The notes: generated by a model from the sequence alone, not told the origin. A stretch of 64,000 bases of DNA from Neoalteromonas facilis (GCF_002807665.1 NZ_PEAY01000001.1:1-64000), one strand, 5' to 3'; shown: positions 26,780 to 36,641, counted from the stretch's first letter. Made by a program: numbers and translations.

Positions 26780-27745
26780 CTACAGATTCATTTCTTTTCT
26801 GACGTCACTCGGATTACAACCTATCACTTTCTTAAAAGCGCGGGAAAATGACGACTCTGATTGGTATCCATAGTCAAGAGCAATGGTAAGCACATTATCA
26901 CTTGAATTGAGGAGCGCAGAGTACGCCAATGACATACGCCATTCGGTCAAATAATCCATCGGGGAATTACCCACTAGTTGTTTAAATTGCACAGCAAAGC
27001 TCGTGCGGGACATACCCACTTCATGTGCAAGTTGCTCTAATGTCCAATGAGTTGAAGGGGACTCGTGCACAAGTTCAATTGCTTTCGTTATGCGCGGATC
27101 GTTAAGTGCGCCAAACCATGCGTTAGCTTTTTCGGGTTGTGTTTCTAAAAAGGTGCGAATCGCTGTGATCACCAAAATATCGGCCAACTTGGCAATTACG
27201 CCTGAAGCACCAGGGCTCGCACTTTGTATTTCATCTAAAATTAATTCACTCAGCGTTGTAATGATATGACTGCATGCTCCCTCGCCATGGCGGATATGTA
27301 AAATACTAGGCAGAACGCCGAGTAAACGGAGCGTCAGAGGATGATTAAATGTCACTGCACCACAAATCAGTGTGCTGGTTTTCCCGTGACCACCAAAATC
27401 CAATGTTTCATATCGGTCTGAAATGATTTTTATAGGTAAGTCACTTAGCGGGGTAGGCGCGGTTGGACTACCATCGAATAACTTATGGCCCTGTCCGAGT
27501 GGTAGGAGGACAAAATCTCCCGTATTCAATTTTACCTGTTCAGATGTGACGTCTACTTGTGCGTCGCCTTCTATTACGAGATGAAACATCATGCATTGGT
27601 TCATTGCGGGTAATGAAACTGCCCATGGTTGTCTAAGTGTGGACTTGGTGTAGAACACGCTTTCCATAGTCATTTTACTCAACAACTGTCCGATGACGGT
27701 TTCGTTCATTTTAGTGTTTATACGTGCTTTATAATCAAATGACAT
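26780..27745 (-). CDS. AraC-family regulator with cupin sensor domain (321 aa), first copy
   Basis: Residues about 1-200 are a cupin-type AraC sensor (CMMFHLVIEGDAQVDV, LNTGDFVLLPLGQGH). The last 100 are the double helix-turn-helix (TLEQLAHEVGMSRTSFAVQFKQLVG, ALDYGYQSESSFSRAFKKVIG). I chose the ATG at 27745 (MSFDYKARI) by comparison with the paralogue at 31528-32496, which starts MSSDYKSRI and matches nearly end to end. Such regulators usually control neighbouring oxidoreductase or hydrolase genes. Confidence 0.9.
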   Translation of the reverse strand: MSFDYKARINTKMNETVIGQLLSKMTMESVFYTKSTLRQPWAVSLPAMNQCMMFHLVIEGDAQVDVTSEQVKLNTGDFVLLPLGQGHKLFDGSPTAPTPLSDLPIKIISDRYETLDFGGHGKTSTLICGAVTFNHPLTLRLLGVLPSILHIRHGEGACSHIITTLSELILDEIQSASPGASGVIAKLADILVITAIRTFLETQPEKANAWFGALNDPRITKAIELVHESPSTHWTLEQLAHEVGMSRTSFAVQFKQLVGNSPMDYLTEWRMSLAYSALLNSSDNVLTIALDYGYQSESSFSRAFKKVIGCNPSDVRKEMNL

Positions 27746-28000
27746 AGTCGTTGGTAAAAGTGGCATGAATAGATTTAAGCATAGGTAGCTGATGTCCGCT
27801 TGTCTACGCTTTCATGAAGTTGTTCTCTGAATTGTTGGAGGAAACCGTATTGTGAACTTATCTAAGTATGTTTCTTGTATGTTTGAAAATGAACGATCGG
27901 TATTGAACTCAGAATCTGCAGGTATGTATTGCTAGGTCAAATCGTTAAGCTATGTTAGGTAAGTGATTATGTCTAGTTTTATCGATTTGTAGAGGCTTTT

Positions 28001-28744
28001 ATGAAGATAAGGAATTGGTGCTTTTTAGCGGCAATGCTAATGGGGGTTGCAGACCATTCGCTAGCAGGAGATGCGAATGATAGTGGGGCAAGCATTCGTT
28101 ATGTGGGGGCAAAGCCGGTGACGGCAGAGCAGGAGATTTTGCAAAAGGTTATTGAAACCACTGTCATTGAAGTAAGGCAGTTATTACCGGATATGCCGGA
28201 GAAAATTACATTTGTGGTGGAATTGGTTGATATGGACCTTGATATCATCGGTGGAATTACTGGGCGAGCAGACGCTCATAAACCCGAGGGCGAAATTGCA
28301 CTGTACATTTCAACGAGCTTTCCAGGAGGTTTAACATCATCTTCTAAGGTTGCGCTTCCTCATGTGTTGTTCCATGAGTTGCATCATTTAACAACGGGAT
28401 GGACCATGAGAGAAAATCAACATGCGCCTACTATCTTGAATGCTGCTGTGAATGAAGGGTTAGCCGAAGTGTTTTCAGAAGTGCAGACCGGGCATACGTT
28501 TGACGTCAATCAACCACCAAGTAATGCTGCTAATTGGTTAGCCGAAATTAAACAGTTGCCAATGGGGGCAAATTACAATCACTGGGTTTCCGGTATTCAC
28601 CCCGATGGGCGGGAATATATTGGATATAAAACCGGAGTTTATCTTGTTCGAGAGGCGATGCAGAATTCGGGATTAAATATTATTGAATTATCGAAATTGC
28701 CGACGGATAAGATTGTGGAGTTTGCTGAGGCAAAAATGGATTAG
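28001..28744 (+). CDS. Exported Zn-protease-like protein with HExxH motif (247 aa)
   Basis: A signal peptide (MKIRNWCFLAAMLMGVADHSLA) is followed by a domain like DUF2268 predicted zinc proteases: HELHH within VLFHELHHLTTGW (about residue 126-130), then NAAVNEGLAEVFSE, which supplies the third (Glu) ligand about 30 residues later, and GYKTGVYLVREAM. All three ligands expected of a gluzincin seem present, so it may be active in the periplasm. The substrate is unknown. It converges with the MAPEG gene at 28829. Confidence 0.8.
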   Translation: MKIRNWCFLAAMLMGVADHSLAGDANDSGASIRYVGAKPVTAEQEILQKVIETTVIEVRQLLPDMPEKITFVVELVDMDLDIIGGITGRADAHKPEGEIALYISTSFPGGLTSSSKVALPHVLFHELHHLTTGWTMRENQHAPTILNAAVNEGLAEVFSEVQTGHTFDVNQPPSNAANWLAEIKQLPMGANYNHWVSGIHPDGREYIGYKTGVYLVREAMQNSGLNIIELSKLPTDKIVEFAEAKMD

Positions 28745-28767
28745 TGTATGCCGCCGAACGGCTATAT

Positions 28768-28800
28768 CGGTGGGCATGAAAGCATTATTTTGGCCCACCG
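28768..28800. terminator. Hairpin between convergent genes
   Basis: CGGTGGGC (28768-28775) and GCCCACCG (28793-28800) form a perfect 8-bp stem between the genes ending at 28744 and 28829. It probably serves as a bidirectional terminator, although the T run is short. Confidence 0.55.
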
Positions 28801-28828
28801 GACGAAAGCCACAGCACTAAACGTGGTA

Positions 28829-29245
28829 CTACAACAGCAATGCAATCAATGTTGTCACAAACATGATTAATACAGACACCAGTGAGGTAAGGAAAAAGCG
28901 TAATCGGATAGGCACCACGTTTTGAGTAACATGAATATAGGCATGGCAGTATCGAGCTACGACAAAGACCCACGCACAAGTAACGGCGACAATATTGACA
29001 TTATTAGTCAGATAGCAGACGAGCGCGATGACATAAAACAACACCGGCACTTCGAACTGGTTCGCAATGTTATTGGACACAAGCACAACATCTTTAGGCC
29101 AAGCTTTGTTGTTCATTGCAGCCTCTTTTAGATCTACGGTTCTAGCCTTCGCTGCGCTAAATTTCCGTTTCCCAAGCAATATAAAAAGCAGGAGAACCAA
29201 CAGTACTTGCGCTAAAACAGGGTAAATAATGGTTATGACGTTCAT
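28829..29245 (-). CDS. MAPEG-family membrane protein (138 aa)
   Basis: Four hydrophobic segments span the length: YPVLAQVLLVLLLFILL, PVLFYVIALVCYL, IVAVTCAWVFVVARYCHAYIH and the C-terminal LIMFVTTLIALLL. The sequence NNIANQFEVPVLFYV and RYCHAYIHVTQN match the MAPEG signature (membrane proteins of eicosanoid and glutathione metabolism). Bacterial members are mostly uncharacterised; some are glutathione-dependent transferases. It is a single gene in the inner membrane. Confidence 0.85.
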   Translation of the reverse strand: MNVITIIYPVLAQVLLVLLLFILLGKRKFSAAKARTVDLKEAAMNNKAWPKDVVLVSNNIANQFEVPVLFYVIALVCYLTNNVNIVAVTCAWVFVVARYCHAYIHVTQNVVPIRLRFFLTSLVSVLIMFVTTLIALLL

Positions 29246-29487
29246 TGTATTTCCGAGAGTTGGGGTATTTTATTGACTGTAGCGAATACTTTTTCTCAAC
29301 ATCATGCAGAAAGTACATTTCATACGTCTTATCATTCAGCCAATTTTCATATCGTGAATTGCCAATTTGATTGGGCCTCAAACTGGTGCGCGCTTTTGTA
29401 CGATTGGTTGTACAACCTGAATCTTCAGTTGAGCAAGCTACCTAAGCGGGGCGTAAGCTAGCGGCCTTTAAAACAATCAATTGCAAG

Positions 29488-29958
29488 ATGAACAACAAGA
29501 TCATTCACCTTAATTATCGACCGGCAAGAACCAGTGATTTACGCAAGCTAATTGAATTGCTTGCCAATGACCCACTGGGTCAGAATCGAGAAGATTCGAC
29601 TCTTCCAATCAACCCTCGCTACCTCAGAGCGTTAGAGCATATTGATAATGACTCCAATAATGTGCTGTATGTGGTTGAACAGGGCAGTATTTTAGCGGGG
29701 ATGTTACAACTAACCTTCATCCCTAGTTTGACTCACACCGGAAGTTGGAGGTGTCAATTAGAAGGCGTAAGAGTGCACCAAGACTTTCGTAATCGAGGCA
29801 TAGGAAGTCAAATGTTTGAGTTTGCAATTCAACAGGCAAAGGACCGTGGCTGTTCGCTTGTGCAATTAACCAGTGATAAGATGAGGCAGGAAGCGAAGCG
29901 CTTTTATGAGAGTATAGGGTTCACTGCGACTCATGAAGGCATGAAGTTAAAACTTTAA
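29488..29958 (+). CDS. GNAT-family N-acetyltransferase (156 aa)
   Basis: It shows the GNAT order of motifs: a first strand (YRPARTSDLRKLIELL), the central VLYVVEQGSILAGMLQL, the acetyl-CoA loop VHQDFRNRGIGSQMFEFA (R-x-x-G-I-G), and the last part AKRFYESIGFTATHEG. The size is that of a single-domain enzyme. The acceptor is unknown; many such enzymes acetylate small amines or protein N-termini. It stands alone, about 90 bp before the hydrolase at 30045. Confidence 0.9.
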   Translation: MNNKIIHLNYRPARTSDLRKLIELLANDPLGQNREDSTLPINPRYLRALEHIDNDSNNVLYVVEQGSILAGMLQLTFIPSLTHTGSWRCQLEGVRVHQDFRNRGIGSQMFEFAIQQAKDRGCSLVQLTSDKMRQEAKRFYESIGFTATHEGMKLKL

Positions 29959-30044
29959 TTTTCTATTACCGTTATCGAGTTGAGCAACACACGATATGTG
30001 GCGTATAGCAAGTTTAAAAGCTAAAGGGACATTGGAAAAACATT

Positions 30045-31475
30045 ATGGACGTTAAACGAGTCATACTTGCTGTAATGGCATTATTTGTGAGTCAGTTCAC
30101 AGCAGCTGAGACAGCAATGGAAGTTTCTGAAAGTGAGCGAGCTCCTCAGAAAGTTAGCCAGAAAGGCCCCCTGAATGGTTTCCACGCACAAAGTGAGCAA
30201 ATCATTAAACCTTACGTCGAGCAGTCTTGGTTTTCTGGCAATGTGCTACTCGCAGATAAAAATAGACACGTATCAGTGCGCTCCTATGGTTTGTCCAACA
30301 TAGAAAACGGGACGCCCAATAATCGCTGTACTCGTTTCAATATAGGTTCTATCGCTAAGCATTATACTGCGGTCTTGGTGTTGCAAATGATAGAGCAAGG
30401 CAAATTGTCATTTGAATCTAGGTTGTCCGAATTTGAATTGAATGTAGAGCAAGAAATAGCCTCTAAAGTTACGGTTGAAAACCTTCTCAAGCACCAAGCA
30501 GGGTTTAGCGATATTTTTATACCGGCCTATATGAATGATCCGCTTAGCTTTGACTCGTTAGAAAAGAAAGTCGCATTGTTAAAAGGGCAACCGTTGTTGT
30601 TTGAACCCGGCAGTGATTATCGTTATTCGAACTATGGCTATATTTTGTTGGGTGCAATACTTGAAAAAGTATCGGGTAAATCCTTTGCGACTTTGCTTGA
30701 CGAGAGAATCTTTACTCCAATTAATGCCGAAAACAGTTCTTTGTTGCGTGAAGAAAGTAGTCCATGCCAGTCGGAACGTTATGTCTACGCCCTCGACAAA
30801 TCACTAGAGCCAACCCAATTTCGGGAGGTTTCAGGCCCTGATGGTGGAATAGAGTCAACGGTTGACGACGTATACAAGTTTTTAAATGCACTATTTTTCA
30901 CGGATAAATTACTACAACGAGATGGGGACGCATTTAAGCGCTATTTTGGCACTGGTACGCACCATGGTTCGTATGGTGGCGGCACTGGCGTAAGTGCTGC
31001 AGCAGAAGTACTTCGTGATCGGCACGTCATTATCGTGGTGCTGGCGAATAGCGACGAGCTCGTTGCAGAACGTATTTCTAATCGGTTATCTAAATTGATT
31101 AGGGAAGAGCCTGTTGATGCGTTTACACTTCCAGCGAAACATTTTGTCTATGACCAATACAAGGCGTTAGGGCTTGAGCGTTTTAAACAAGAATTTGCCA
31201 CGATATACAAAGCGGCAGGATACACCGGCTTTATGGGCCGCCCGTTAAATGAAGCCGGATTGTATTTGGCTAAGAACGGCGCTGGTCGAGAAGCACTTGA
31301 CGTTATCAGTACGTTAAGTCACTTTTACGCTAAAGCCCCTCAGGCCTATGATAGTCTGGCCTATGTTCACTATTTGTTAGGTGATAAAAACGCAGCTCAA
31401 ATCGCTTTCAAACAGGCTAGAGCATTGTCTGAAGGATTCAACAGTGACTATCACCAATCTAATTATGATATTTAA
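30045..31475 (+). CDS. Beta-lactamase-fold serine hydrolase with C-terminal TPR-like part (476 aa)
   Basis: A signal peptide (MDVKRVILAVMALFVSQFTAA) leads to a class-C-like serine hydrolase: S-x-x-K in NIGSIAKHYTA (about residue 104), Y-x-N in YRYSNYGYILLG, and H-x-G in HGSYGGGTG. The last 100 residues look helical with a TPR-like pattern (DSLAYVHYLLGDKNAAQIAFKQAR). Family members are esterases, D-aminopeptidases or carboxypeptidases, and this is not evidence of antibiotic resistance. It should be periplasmic. A related enzyme lies at 43540-45033. Confidence 0.88.
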   Translation: MDVKRVILAVMALFVSQFTAAETAMEVSESERAPQKVSQKGPLNGFHAQSEQIIKPYVEQSWFSGNVLLADKNRHVSVRSYGLSNIENGTPNNRCTRFNIGSIAKHYTAVLVLQMIEQGKLSFESRLSEFELNVEQEIASKVTVENLLKHQAGFSDIFIPAYMNDPLSFDSLEKKVALLKGQPLLFEPGSDYRYSNYGYILLGAILEKVSGKSFATLLDERIFTPINAENSSLLREESSPCQSERYVYALDKSLEPTQFREVSGPDGGIESTVDDVYKFLNALFFTDKLLQRDGDAFKRYFGTGTHHGSYGGGTGVSAAAEVLRDRHVIIVVLANSDELVAERISNRLSKLIREEPVDAFTLPAKHFVYDQYKALGLERFKQEFATIYKAAGYTGFMGRPLNEAGLYLAKNGAGREALDVISTLSHFYAKAPQAYDSLAYVHYLLGDKNAAQIAFKQARALSEGFNSDYHQSNYDI

Positions 31476-31527
31476 GCTGTTGCTTAAATGATTTAATGCC
31501 AGAAAAGTGGGGCATACTTAAAACGGA

Positions 31528-32496
31528 TTAGGTTGCTTCACTTACTTTTCTGATTTCACTTGGGCTGGTACCAATCACTTTCTTAAACGCGCGCGAAAAT
31601 GAAGACTCTGATTGGTAACCATAGTCTAATGCAATAGATAAAATGGTATCTTTTGTTTGTTTCAACGCGGAATAAGCAAGAGACATGCGCCACTCCGTTA
31701 GATAATCAATCGGAGAATTGCCAACCAATTGCTTAAATTGAACGGCAAAGTTGGTTCGTGACATCCCGACTTCTTGCGCTAGCTGAGTCAGTGACCAGTG
31801 CTTTGACGGTGATTCGTGCACCAGTTCTATTGCTTTTGTAATACGAGGATCCTCCAACGCACCAAACCAGCCTTGGGTGTGATCAACCTCATTGTCCAAA
31901 TAGTTTCTGATAGCCGTAATAACCAGCAAGTCAGCAAGCTTTGCCGTAACGCCCGTAGTACCGGCATTCATGTTTTTGACCTCATCTAAGATCAATTCAT
32001 TCAGTGTTTTCACAACATGGCCAATGTTTGGCGTGTCCGAGCGCACAGTCAGTATACTCGGCAGTATTTTGATCAGTCTTTGCGTCAGCGGGTGGGTAAA
32101 CGTAACCGCACCACAGATCAGTTTGCATTCATTGCCACTGCCACCATGTCTCAAGGTTTCGTATCGACCTGGCGCAATATGGATCGGCAACTGGAAAAGA
32201 GGTGTCGGCTTTGCGTTGCTGCCATCACTTAAACAGTGGCCTTTGCCTAGAGGCAAAAGTGCAAAGTCACCTTTATGTAAGTGGGTTTGTTTGCCTTCTA
32301 CTTCTACGGTCACGCTGCCTTCCAAAACTCGATGAAATATCATGCATTTTTTCAGCGGCGGATAGGCAATCGCCCACGGGCTTTGTAACGTTGAGCTTAT
32401 ATAAAATAGGCTCTCCATCGACATTTTACTGAGCAGCTGCCCAATAGCAGATTCATTAACCTGCTCACTTATACGTGACTTGTAATCAGATGACAT
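31528..32496 (-). CDS. AraC-family regulator with cupin sensor domain (322 aa), second copy
   Basis: It matches the regulator at 26780-27745 along the whole length: QLLSKMSMESLFY against QLLSKMTMESVFY, and the DNA-binding parts SLTQLAQEVGMSRTNFAVQF and YGYQSESSFSRAFKKVIG are almost identical. Both recognition helices look the same, so the two may bind the same sites. The cupin parts differ more and may sense different ligands. It is followed on the same strand, further upstream, by the NmrA-like gene at 32662. Confidence 0.9.
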   Translation of the reverse strand: MSSDYKSRISEQVNESAIGQLLSKMSMESLFYISSTLQSPWAIAYPPLKKCMIFHRVLEGSVTVEVEGKQTHLHKGDFALLPLGKGHCLSDGSNAKPTPLFQLPIHIAPGRYETLRHGGSGNECKLICGAVTFTHPLTQRLIKILPSILTVRSDTPNIGHVVKTLNELILDEVKNMNAGTTGVTAKLADLLVITAIRNYLDNEVDHTQGWFGALEDPRITKAIELVHESPSKHWSLTQLAQEVGMSRTNFAVQFKQLVGNSPIDYLTEWRMSLAYSALKQTKDTILSIALDYGYQSESSFSRAFKKVIGTSPSEIRKVSEAT

Positions 32497-32661
32497 TGAT
32501 TTGTTTTGTTATAATGTAACGTTTATTTGTTTAGAATAATAACTTATGAGTGTAATGTCTATTCTGTTTCATCGCTAAATTTGAGCAAGTTAAGGCGAAC
32601 GTATGTTGATTCTTAACGGCGTTGGCGTTACCCAAAAGTAAACGCCAACGTTCAAAATAGG

Positions 32662-33477
32662 CTACGCGAAAAGCGGCGCATTTTTAAATAGAAATTGATT
32701 AAAACTGCGAGGGTGGCGACCTAATGCTCTATGTACGTCGTTCGTGGTTTGTTCATTTCTCCCGTCTAAAACGTGACAAAACAAGTATTCCAACATGCCA
32801 ATTGTTGAGGGCTCTAAGCCTATCTCCGCCATATTATTTGAAAAATCGGATACAGGGACTTGTTGAAAGCGTATTTGCTTACCGAAGACCTTATTCACTC
32901 GGTTGATCACATCAGGGAAGCTCAATAGTTCTGGCCCCGTTACTTCATAAAGTTGACCGGCATGTTTTGGGTCTACCAAGGATTCGTAGGCAATTTCAGA
33001 GATATCATCAATATCAATAAACGGCTCTTTTACATTTCCCACCGGTAGCTCAACGGCATTATTCATCAATAGTTGGTGAAATAAGCCTTCTGTGAAGTTT
33101 TGTGCAAACCATGATGCTCGAATAACAGTCCAGCCTAATCCGCTGTTTTGCACTATGTGTTCACAAGATTGCGCCGCAGCTTCTCCACGTCCAGACAGTA
33201 AAGTAATATGTTCTACGCCTTGTTGTCGTGCAATTTGACACAATATTTCGATGTCTTCTGGCGCTTGCGGAAGTGCGAGATCTGGAAAATAAGTGACGTA
33301 CATAGCTTTTACATTGTCTAACACTTCGGGCCAGTTAGATTTGTCATTCCAGTCGAATTTTATTTTACTACTACGACTCACCAACTTTGTCGGCTTGCCA
33401 TTGTTTAATAGCATTTGTGCAACGCGCGAACCGGTTTTGCCACTTGCACCAATAACTAAATATGCCTTGCTGTCCAT
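32662..33477 (-). CDS. NmrA-like NAD(P)-binding protein (271 aa)
   Basis: I chose the ATG at 33477 (MDSKAYLVIGASGKTGSRV) because AGAGGA lies just ahead and the Rossmann strand starts at once; the frame is open further upstream. The glycine motif GASGKTGSRVAQML fits NAD(P) binding. HITLLSGRGEAA and WTVIRASWFAQNF match NmrA/QorB-type proteins (atypical short-chain dehydrogenases). Members are NADPH-dependent quinone reductases or redox sensors. The nearby cupin-AraC gene may control it. Confidence 0.85.
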   Translation of the reverse strand: MDSKAYLVIGASGKTGSRVAQMLLNNGKPTKLVSRSSKIKFDWNDKSNWPEVLDNVKAMYVTYFPDLALPQAPEDIEILCQIARQQGVEHITLLSGRGEAAAQSCEHIVQNSGLGWTVIRASWFAQNFTEGLFHQLLMNNAVELPVGNVKEPFIDIDDISEIAYESLVDPKHAGQLYEVTGPELLSFPDVINRVNKVFGKQIRFQQVPVSDFSNNMAEIGLEPSTIGMLEYLFCHVLDGRNEQTTNDVHRALGRHPRSFNQFLFKNAPLFA

Positions 33478-33605
33478 ATTGTCCTCTACAGGTAGATTGA
33501 GTAGTGATAGAGGTTGCCTGAACACCATTGAACAGAACTGTTTTATCGTTCAATTCGCCTGACAGTACGTTCGAGTTTAACTGTATCGTCATGGGTGAAC
33601 GATAA

Positions 33606-34538
33606 GTGTGGAAATTAGAACGACGCGCACGTTACCTCGTCAATGCTCGCCGTAAGATGATGGTGTACTTACATGAGAGTTCTACGATGGGCAAATTAAT
33701 AGTGTTGAGTTATCAAGCTTACTTCTGGGTCATTAGTCGTTTGTTGCCTCGGCACGCAGCTGAACGAGCTCTGAATTTATTGTTCACAGTAAATGTCAAA
33801 GTAAAAACAGGTTCACAGCTCAGGGTGCCAGATGAGACTATTAAACTAAAAAGTGGTGCTCATTTATTTAAATGGGAAGGCAAACGTAAAGAGAGCTTGA
33901 TGTTTGTGCATGGATGGAACGGTTCTTTGGATCAATTTGAAACTGCTTTTAATTACTTTAACGCGCTTGAATATACGATTTATGGATTAACCCCAGCGGG
34001 TCATGGCCCGTCCACACTAGCGCATTCACATCCCGGGCTATTTATTGATGCGATTAAAGAAGCTGCTGTTTGTTTACCTGACCGAATAGACTTGGCAATT
34101 GGCCACTCTATGGGCGGCGGGGCGTTAGCGCTTGTAGCTTCGGAGATTAATATCGCGAAGCAATTGGTGCTTATTGCATCACCCTCATCGTTTTTGGATG
34201 TTGTGCAGAGGTTTGCGGGGGCAATTAAGTTGGGTAAGCATTCTATGAACCATTTTATTGACCTTGTTGAACGATTTGTGGGGCGTTCTCATGCATCGTT
34301 AGAGGTGATGGAAAAAGTACGACATTTAGCGATTCCAACGGTGGTAATGCATGATGAACTTGATCGGGAAGTGCCCTTTAATGACGCGCTGAAATTACAT
34401 CACTCCATTCCCGATGTGGAGCTTATGGCAACTCGGGGATTAGGTCACAATCGTATTTTAAGAGATGATGAGGTATTAAAAAAAATCGTTCTACGAATGT
34501 GCAATGAAGGGGGTTTTTCAGATGCGGTGGTCGGGTAA
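33606..34538 (+). CDS. Alpha/beta-hydrolase (310 aa)
   Basis: The oxyanion-type motif is in MFVHGWNGSLDQFE, the nucleophile Ser in AIGHSMGGGAL, the acid in MHDELDREVPF and the His in RGLGHNRIL, so the triad is complete. The frame starts at a GTG, but an ATG at 33657 or 33687 (MGKLIVLSYQ) may be the real start, since no good ribosome site precedes the GTG. A hydrophobic stretch near residue 35 may associate with the membrane. The substrate is unknown. Confidence 0.82.
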   Translation: MWKLERRARYLVNARRKMMVYLHESSTMGKLIVLSYQAYFWVISRLLPRHAAERALNLLFTVNVKVKTGSQLRVPDETIKLKSGAHLFKWEGKRKESLMFVHGWNGSLDQFETAFNYFNALEYTIYGLTPAGHGPSTLAHSHPGLFIDAIKEAAVCLPDRIDLAIGHSMGGGALALVASEINIAKQLVLIASPSSFLDVVQRFAGAIKLGKHSMNHFIDLVERFVGRSHASLEVMEKVRHLAIPTVVMHDELDREVPFNDALKLHHSIPDVELMATRGLGHNRILRDDEVLKKIVLRMCNEGGFSDAVVG

Positions 34539-34618
34539 ATAATCGGATTAGTTTTTCTTTCCGGTGTTTTCTTAAAATTTAAATACTGCGTTGAACAGTG
34601 CAATTGGGAGATAGTCAT

Positions 34619-35038
34619 ATGCGTACACAGCTTCTTAGTAAATGTCTTATATCATTCGGCGTTCTTTTTTATGTGGTTGTGATACCGGTATTAGAGTGGA
34701 ATCAAACGCACGTGTTTAACCCTGATTGGCCACCCCATGCTCGTTTTCACGAAGTGTGGCAGCTGTTCACACATATAGCATTAGGCCTAATGGCATTGTG
34801 GTTGGCGTGGCTGAGAGGTCAAATTAAACTGGCTGCTTTAATATCTTGCTGCGTAATGGGCGGCGTGATTTTTTCTCATCTCCTTTCCGAGCATGTAGGG
34901 GGGAGCGTTCAATCAGGTAATCTGGGGAGCCAAGTTTTGGGTTTGGAGTTGGCTGTGTTTGTTGCCATTTTAGTAGTGGCGCTATCGATAATAGCAGCGT
35001 TCATTTCACGCGGCACACTCGCCGAAACTACTGATTAA
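34619..35038 (+). CDS. Small four-helix membrane protein, DUF6640-like (139 aa)
   Basis: The start at 34619 (MRTQLLSKC) is preceded by GGGAG. Four hydrophobic segments are visible: CLISFGVLFYVVVIPVL, FTHIALGLMALWLAWL, LAALISCCVMGGVIFSHLL and LAVFVAILVVALSIIAAF. Between the first two lies FNPDWPPHARFHEVWQ, a conserved-looking His/Trp-rich loop seen in DUF6640-type proteins. The function is not known. Confidence 0.7.
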   Translation: MRTQLLSKCLISFGVLFYVVVIPVLEWNQTHVFNPDWPPHARFHEVWQLFTHIALGLMALWLAWLRGQIKLAALISCCVMGGVIFSHLLSEHVGGSVQSGNLGSQVLGLELAVFVAILVVALSIIAAFISRGTLAETTD

Positions 35039-35158
35039 TTCGCTGGGGATTATTGTTCCTTTATAAAGAATGGGGCGTTACATTTACAATTGAAAAGCCA
35101 TTGATGAATACTGAGCAATGAAACCACATTATCGAATGAAGTGGAGAGAACAATAACA

Positions 35159-35898
35159 ATGCGTATGTGTGTGGCTCAAATGCAAGCTAAGACCGGTGAT
35201 ATTGCATTTAATATAACTAAGCACCTCGAATTTATCGATGCGGCAATCAAGCTTAAAATGGACTTTATCGCCTTTCCAGAATTATCGATTACTGGTTATG
35301 AGCCCACGCTGGCAGAGAGTTTAGCTATGTATGAAGATGACCAGCGGTTGTCGAGTTTTGCGAGTAAAAGTGAGGAATTCAACCTACTCATCGGGGTTGG
35401 GTTACCGCTTAGAAAAGATGGCAAGCTGTACATTACACAAATGTATTTCATTCCAGAGGGCGATTATAAAGCGTATGCAAAGCAGATTTTGCATAGTGAT
35501 GAGTACCCCTTCTTTGATTCTGGTCAAGAGCAAATATTATTAACACATCAAGATGACTTGGTGGCGCCAGCCATTTGCTATGAGTCTCTGCAATTTTCGC
35601 ACGTGAATGAGGCGGTTGCGCGAGGTGCGACAATATACGTGGCCAGTGTTGCAAAAGAAAAAAAGGTATGCATGTGGCGTTTGAACATTATGCCGATATA
35701 GCCAAACAACACGGTATTATTGTGATGATGGCAAACGCAATAGGCCCCAATGACAGTTATATCAGTTGTGGTCAATCAAGTGTTTGGAGCGGTCAAGGTG
35801 AGACACTATCGACTATGGCGGAAGAAGAAGAAGGTCTAACCTGTATTGATACTAAAAATTTGCAGGTGTGTTGCCACCGATATCCTTTTAATTTGTAA
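35159..35898 (+). pseudogene. Carbon-nitrogen hydrolase (nitrilase family), frameshifted in an A7 run
   Basis: The ATG at 35159 has GGAGAG in front. The Glu-Lys-Cys triad is visible: Glu in IAFPELSITGYEP, Lys in AYAKQIL and Cys in APAICYESLQF. The first frame stops at 35701. The true continuation, GMHVAFEHYADIAKQHGI...MMANAIGPND, lies in another frame to 35898. One extra A in the run of seven A at 35658-35664 would join them as AKEKKGMHVAFEHY, as in intact relatives. This is a real frameshift, a phase-variable tract or a sequencing error. The full product would be about 247 aa. Confidence 0.85.
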
Positions 35899-36072
35899 TC
35901 TCCCTTGGACGTTAAGTTGAGACTTTTGAACGTTTCGTCAATTTCAGATTTAAGCACCTCTTTATAATTGGCTCACTATGTTGCGGTGAGCACAGGCTAC
36001 TCTCTTTTAAGATTTAAGCTCTAGTGACGCAACTCACATTCTTGTGGGTGTTAAGATAAAATTGGAGGCTAT

Positions 36073-36522
36073 ATGCTAGAAACGGGATTGCTTGTATTTG
36101 TTGCTATCGCGAGTGCGTTGATGGGCGGTATTTATTTTGCTTTTTCAGGCTTCATCATGAAAAGTTTATCAACCATGAGCACAGAAAGCGCGGTTGATTG
36201 TATGAACAGCATTAATCGTGAAATCGTAAATTCTTTTTTTCTACCGTTATTTTTCCTCTCAACAATGGTGTGTGCAACGCTAGTTTTCGTCTCTGAAGAC
36301 GTATCAGTTAAAGCGGGGGCTTTGACTTATATTGTTGGTATGTTTGTGTGCACGGTAGTTAAAAACGTGCCGCTAAACAATCGGCTTGAAGCCACAACCG
36401 ATAGAGACCGAGAAGATACGTGGGCGTATTATTTATCTAGTTGGACGCGTTGGAATCACGTCAGAACGGTCAGTTGTATTGTGGCGTCGTTGGTGCTTTT
36501 TTATGCATTGACCCAGCGTTAA
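36073..36522 (+). CDS. DUF1772-type membrane protein (149 aa)
   Basis: GGAGG precedes the ATG at normal distance. Four membrane segments are seen: LLVFVAIASALMGGIYFAF, SFFLPLFFLSTMVCATLVF, ALTYIVGMFVCTVV and TVSCIVASLVLFYAL. VVKNVPLNNRLEA and WAYYLSSWTRWNHVRT are the signature of DUF1772 (anthrone-oxygenase-like) proteins. Bacterial members have no proven role. It stands alone. Confidence 0.85.
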   Translation: MLETGLLVFVAIASALMGGIYFAFSGFIMKSLSTMSTESAVDCMNSINREIVNSFFLPLFFLSTMVCATLVFVSEDVSVKAGALTYIVGMFVCTVVKNVPLNNRLEATTDRDREDTWAYYLSSWTRWNHVRTVSCIVASLVLFYALTQR

Positions 36523-36641
36523 TTGGTATCAAAAACAGGACGAGTTTGGTTGTTATTTGTATAGAAAAACGTCGAAATAAAGATGTGTAGAGTCAGTATC
36601 TGTAAATCGAAGAAGCAGGTACTTTCAGACAAGGACAACCA

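Noticed and set aside
29273-29461. 62-codon open frame on the plus strand upstream of the GNAT gene
   Set aside because: No ribosome site, low-complexity content and no recognisable motif. It is most likely leader sequence.
30045-31475. Antibiotic-resistance beta-lactamase
   Set aside because: The motifs are those of the broad serine-hydrolase family, and a C-terminal TPR-like extension suggests another role. The same holds for 43540-45033.
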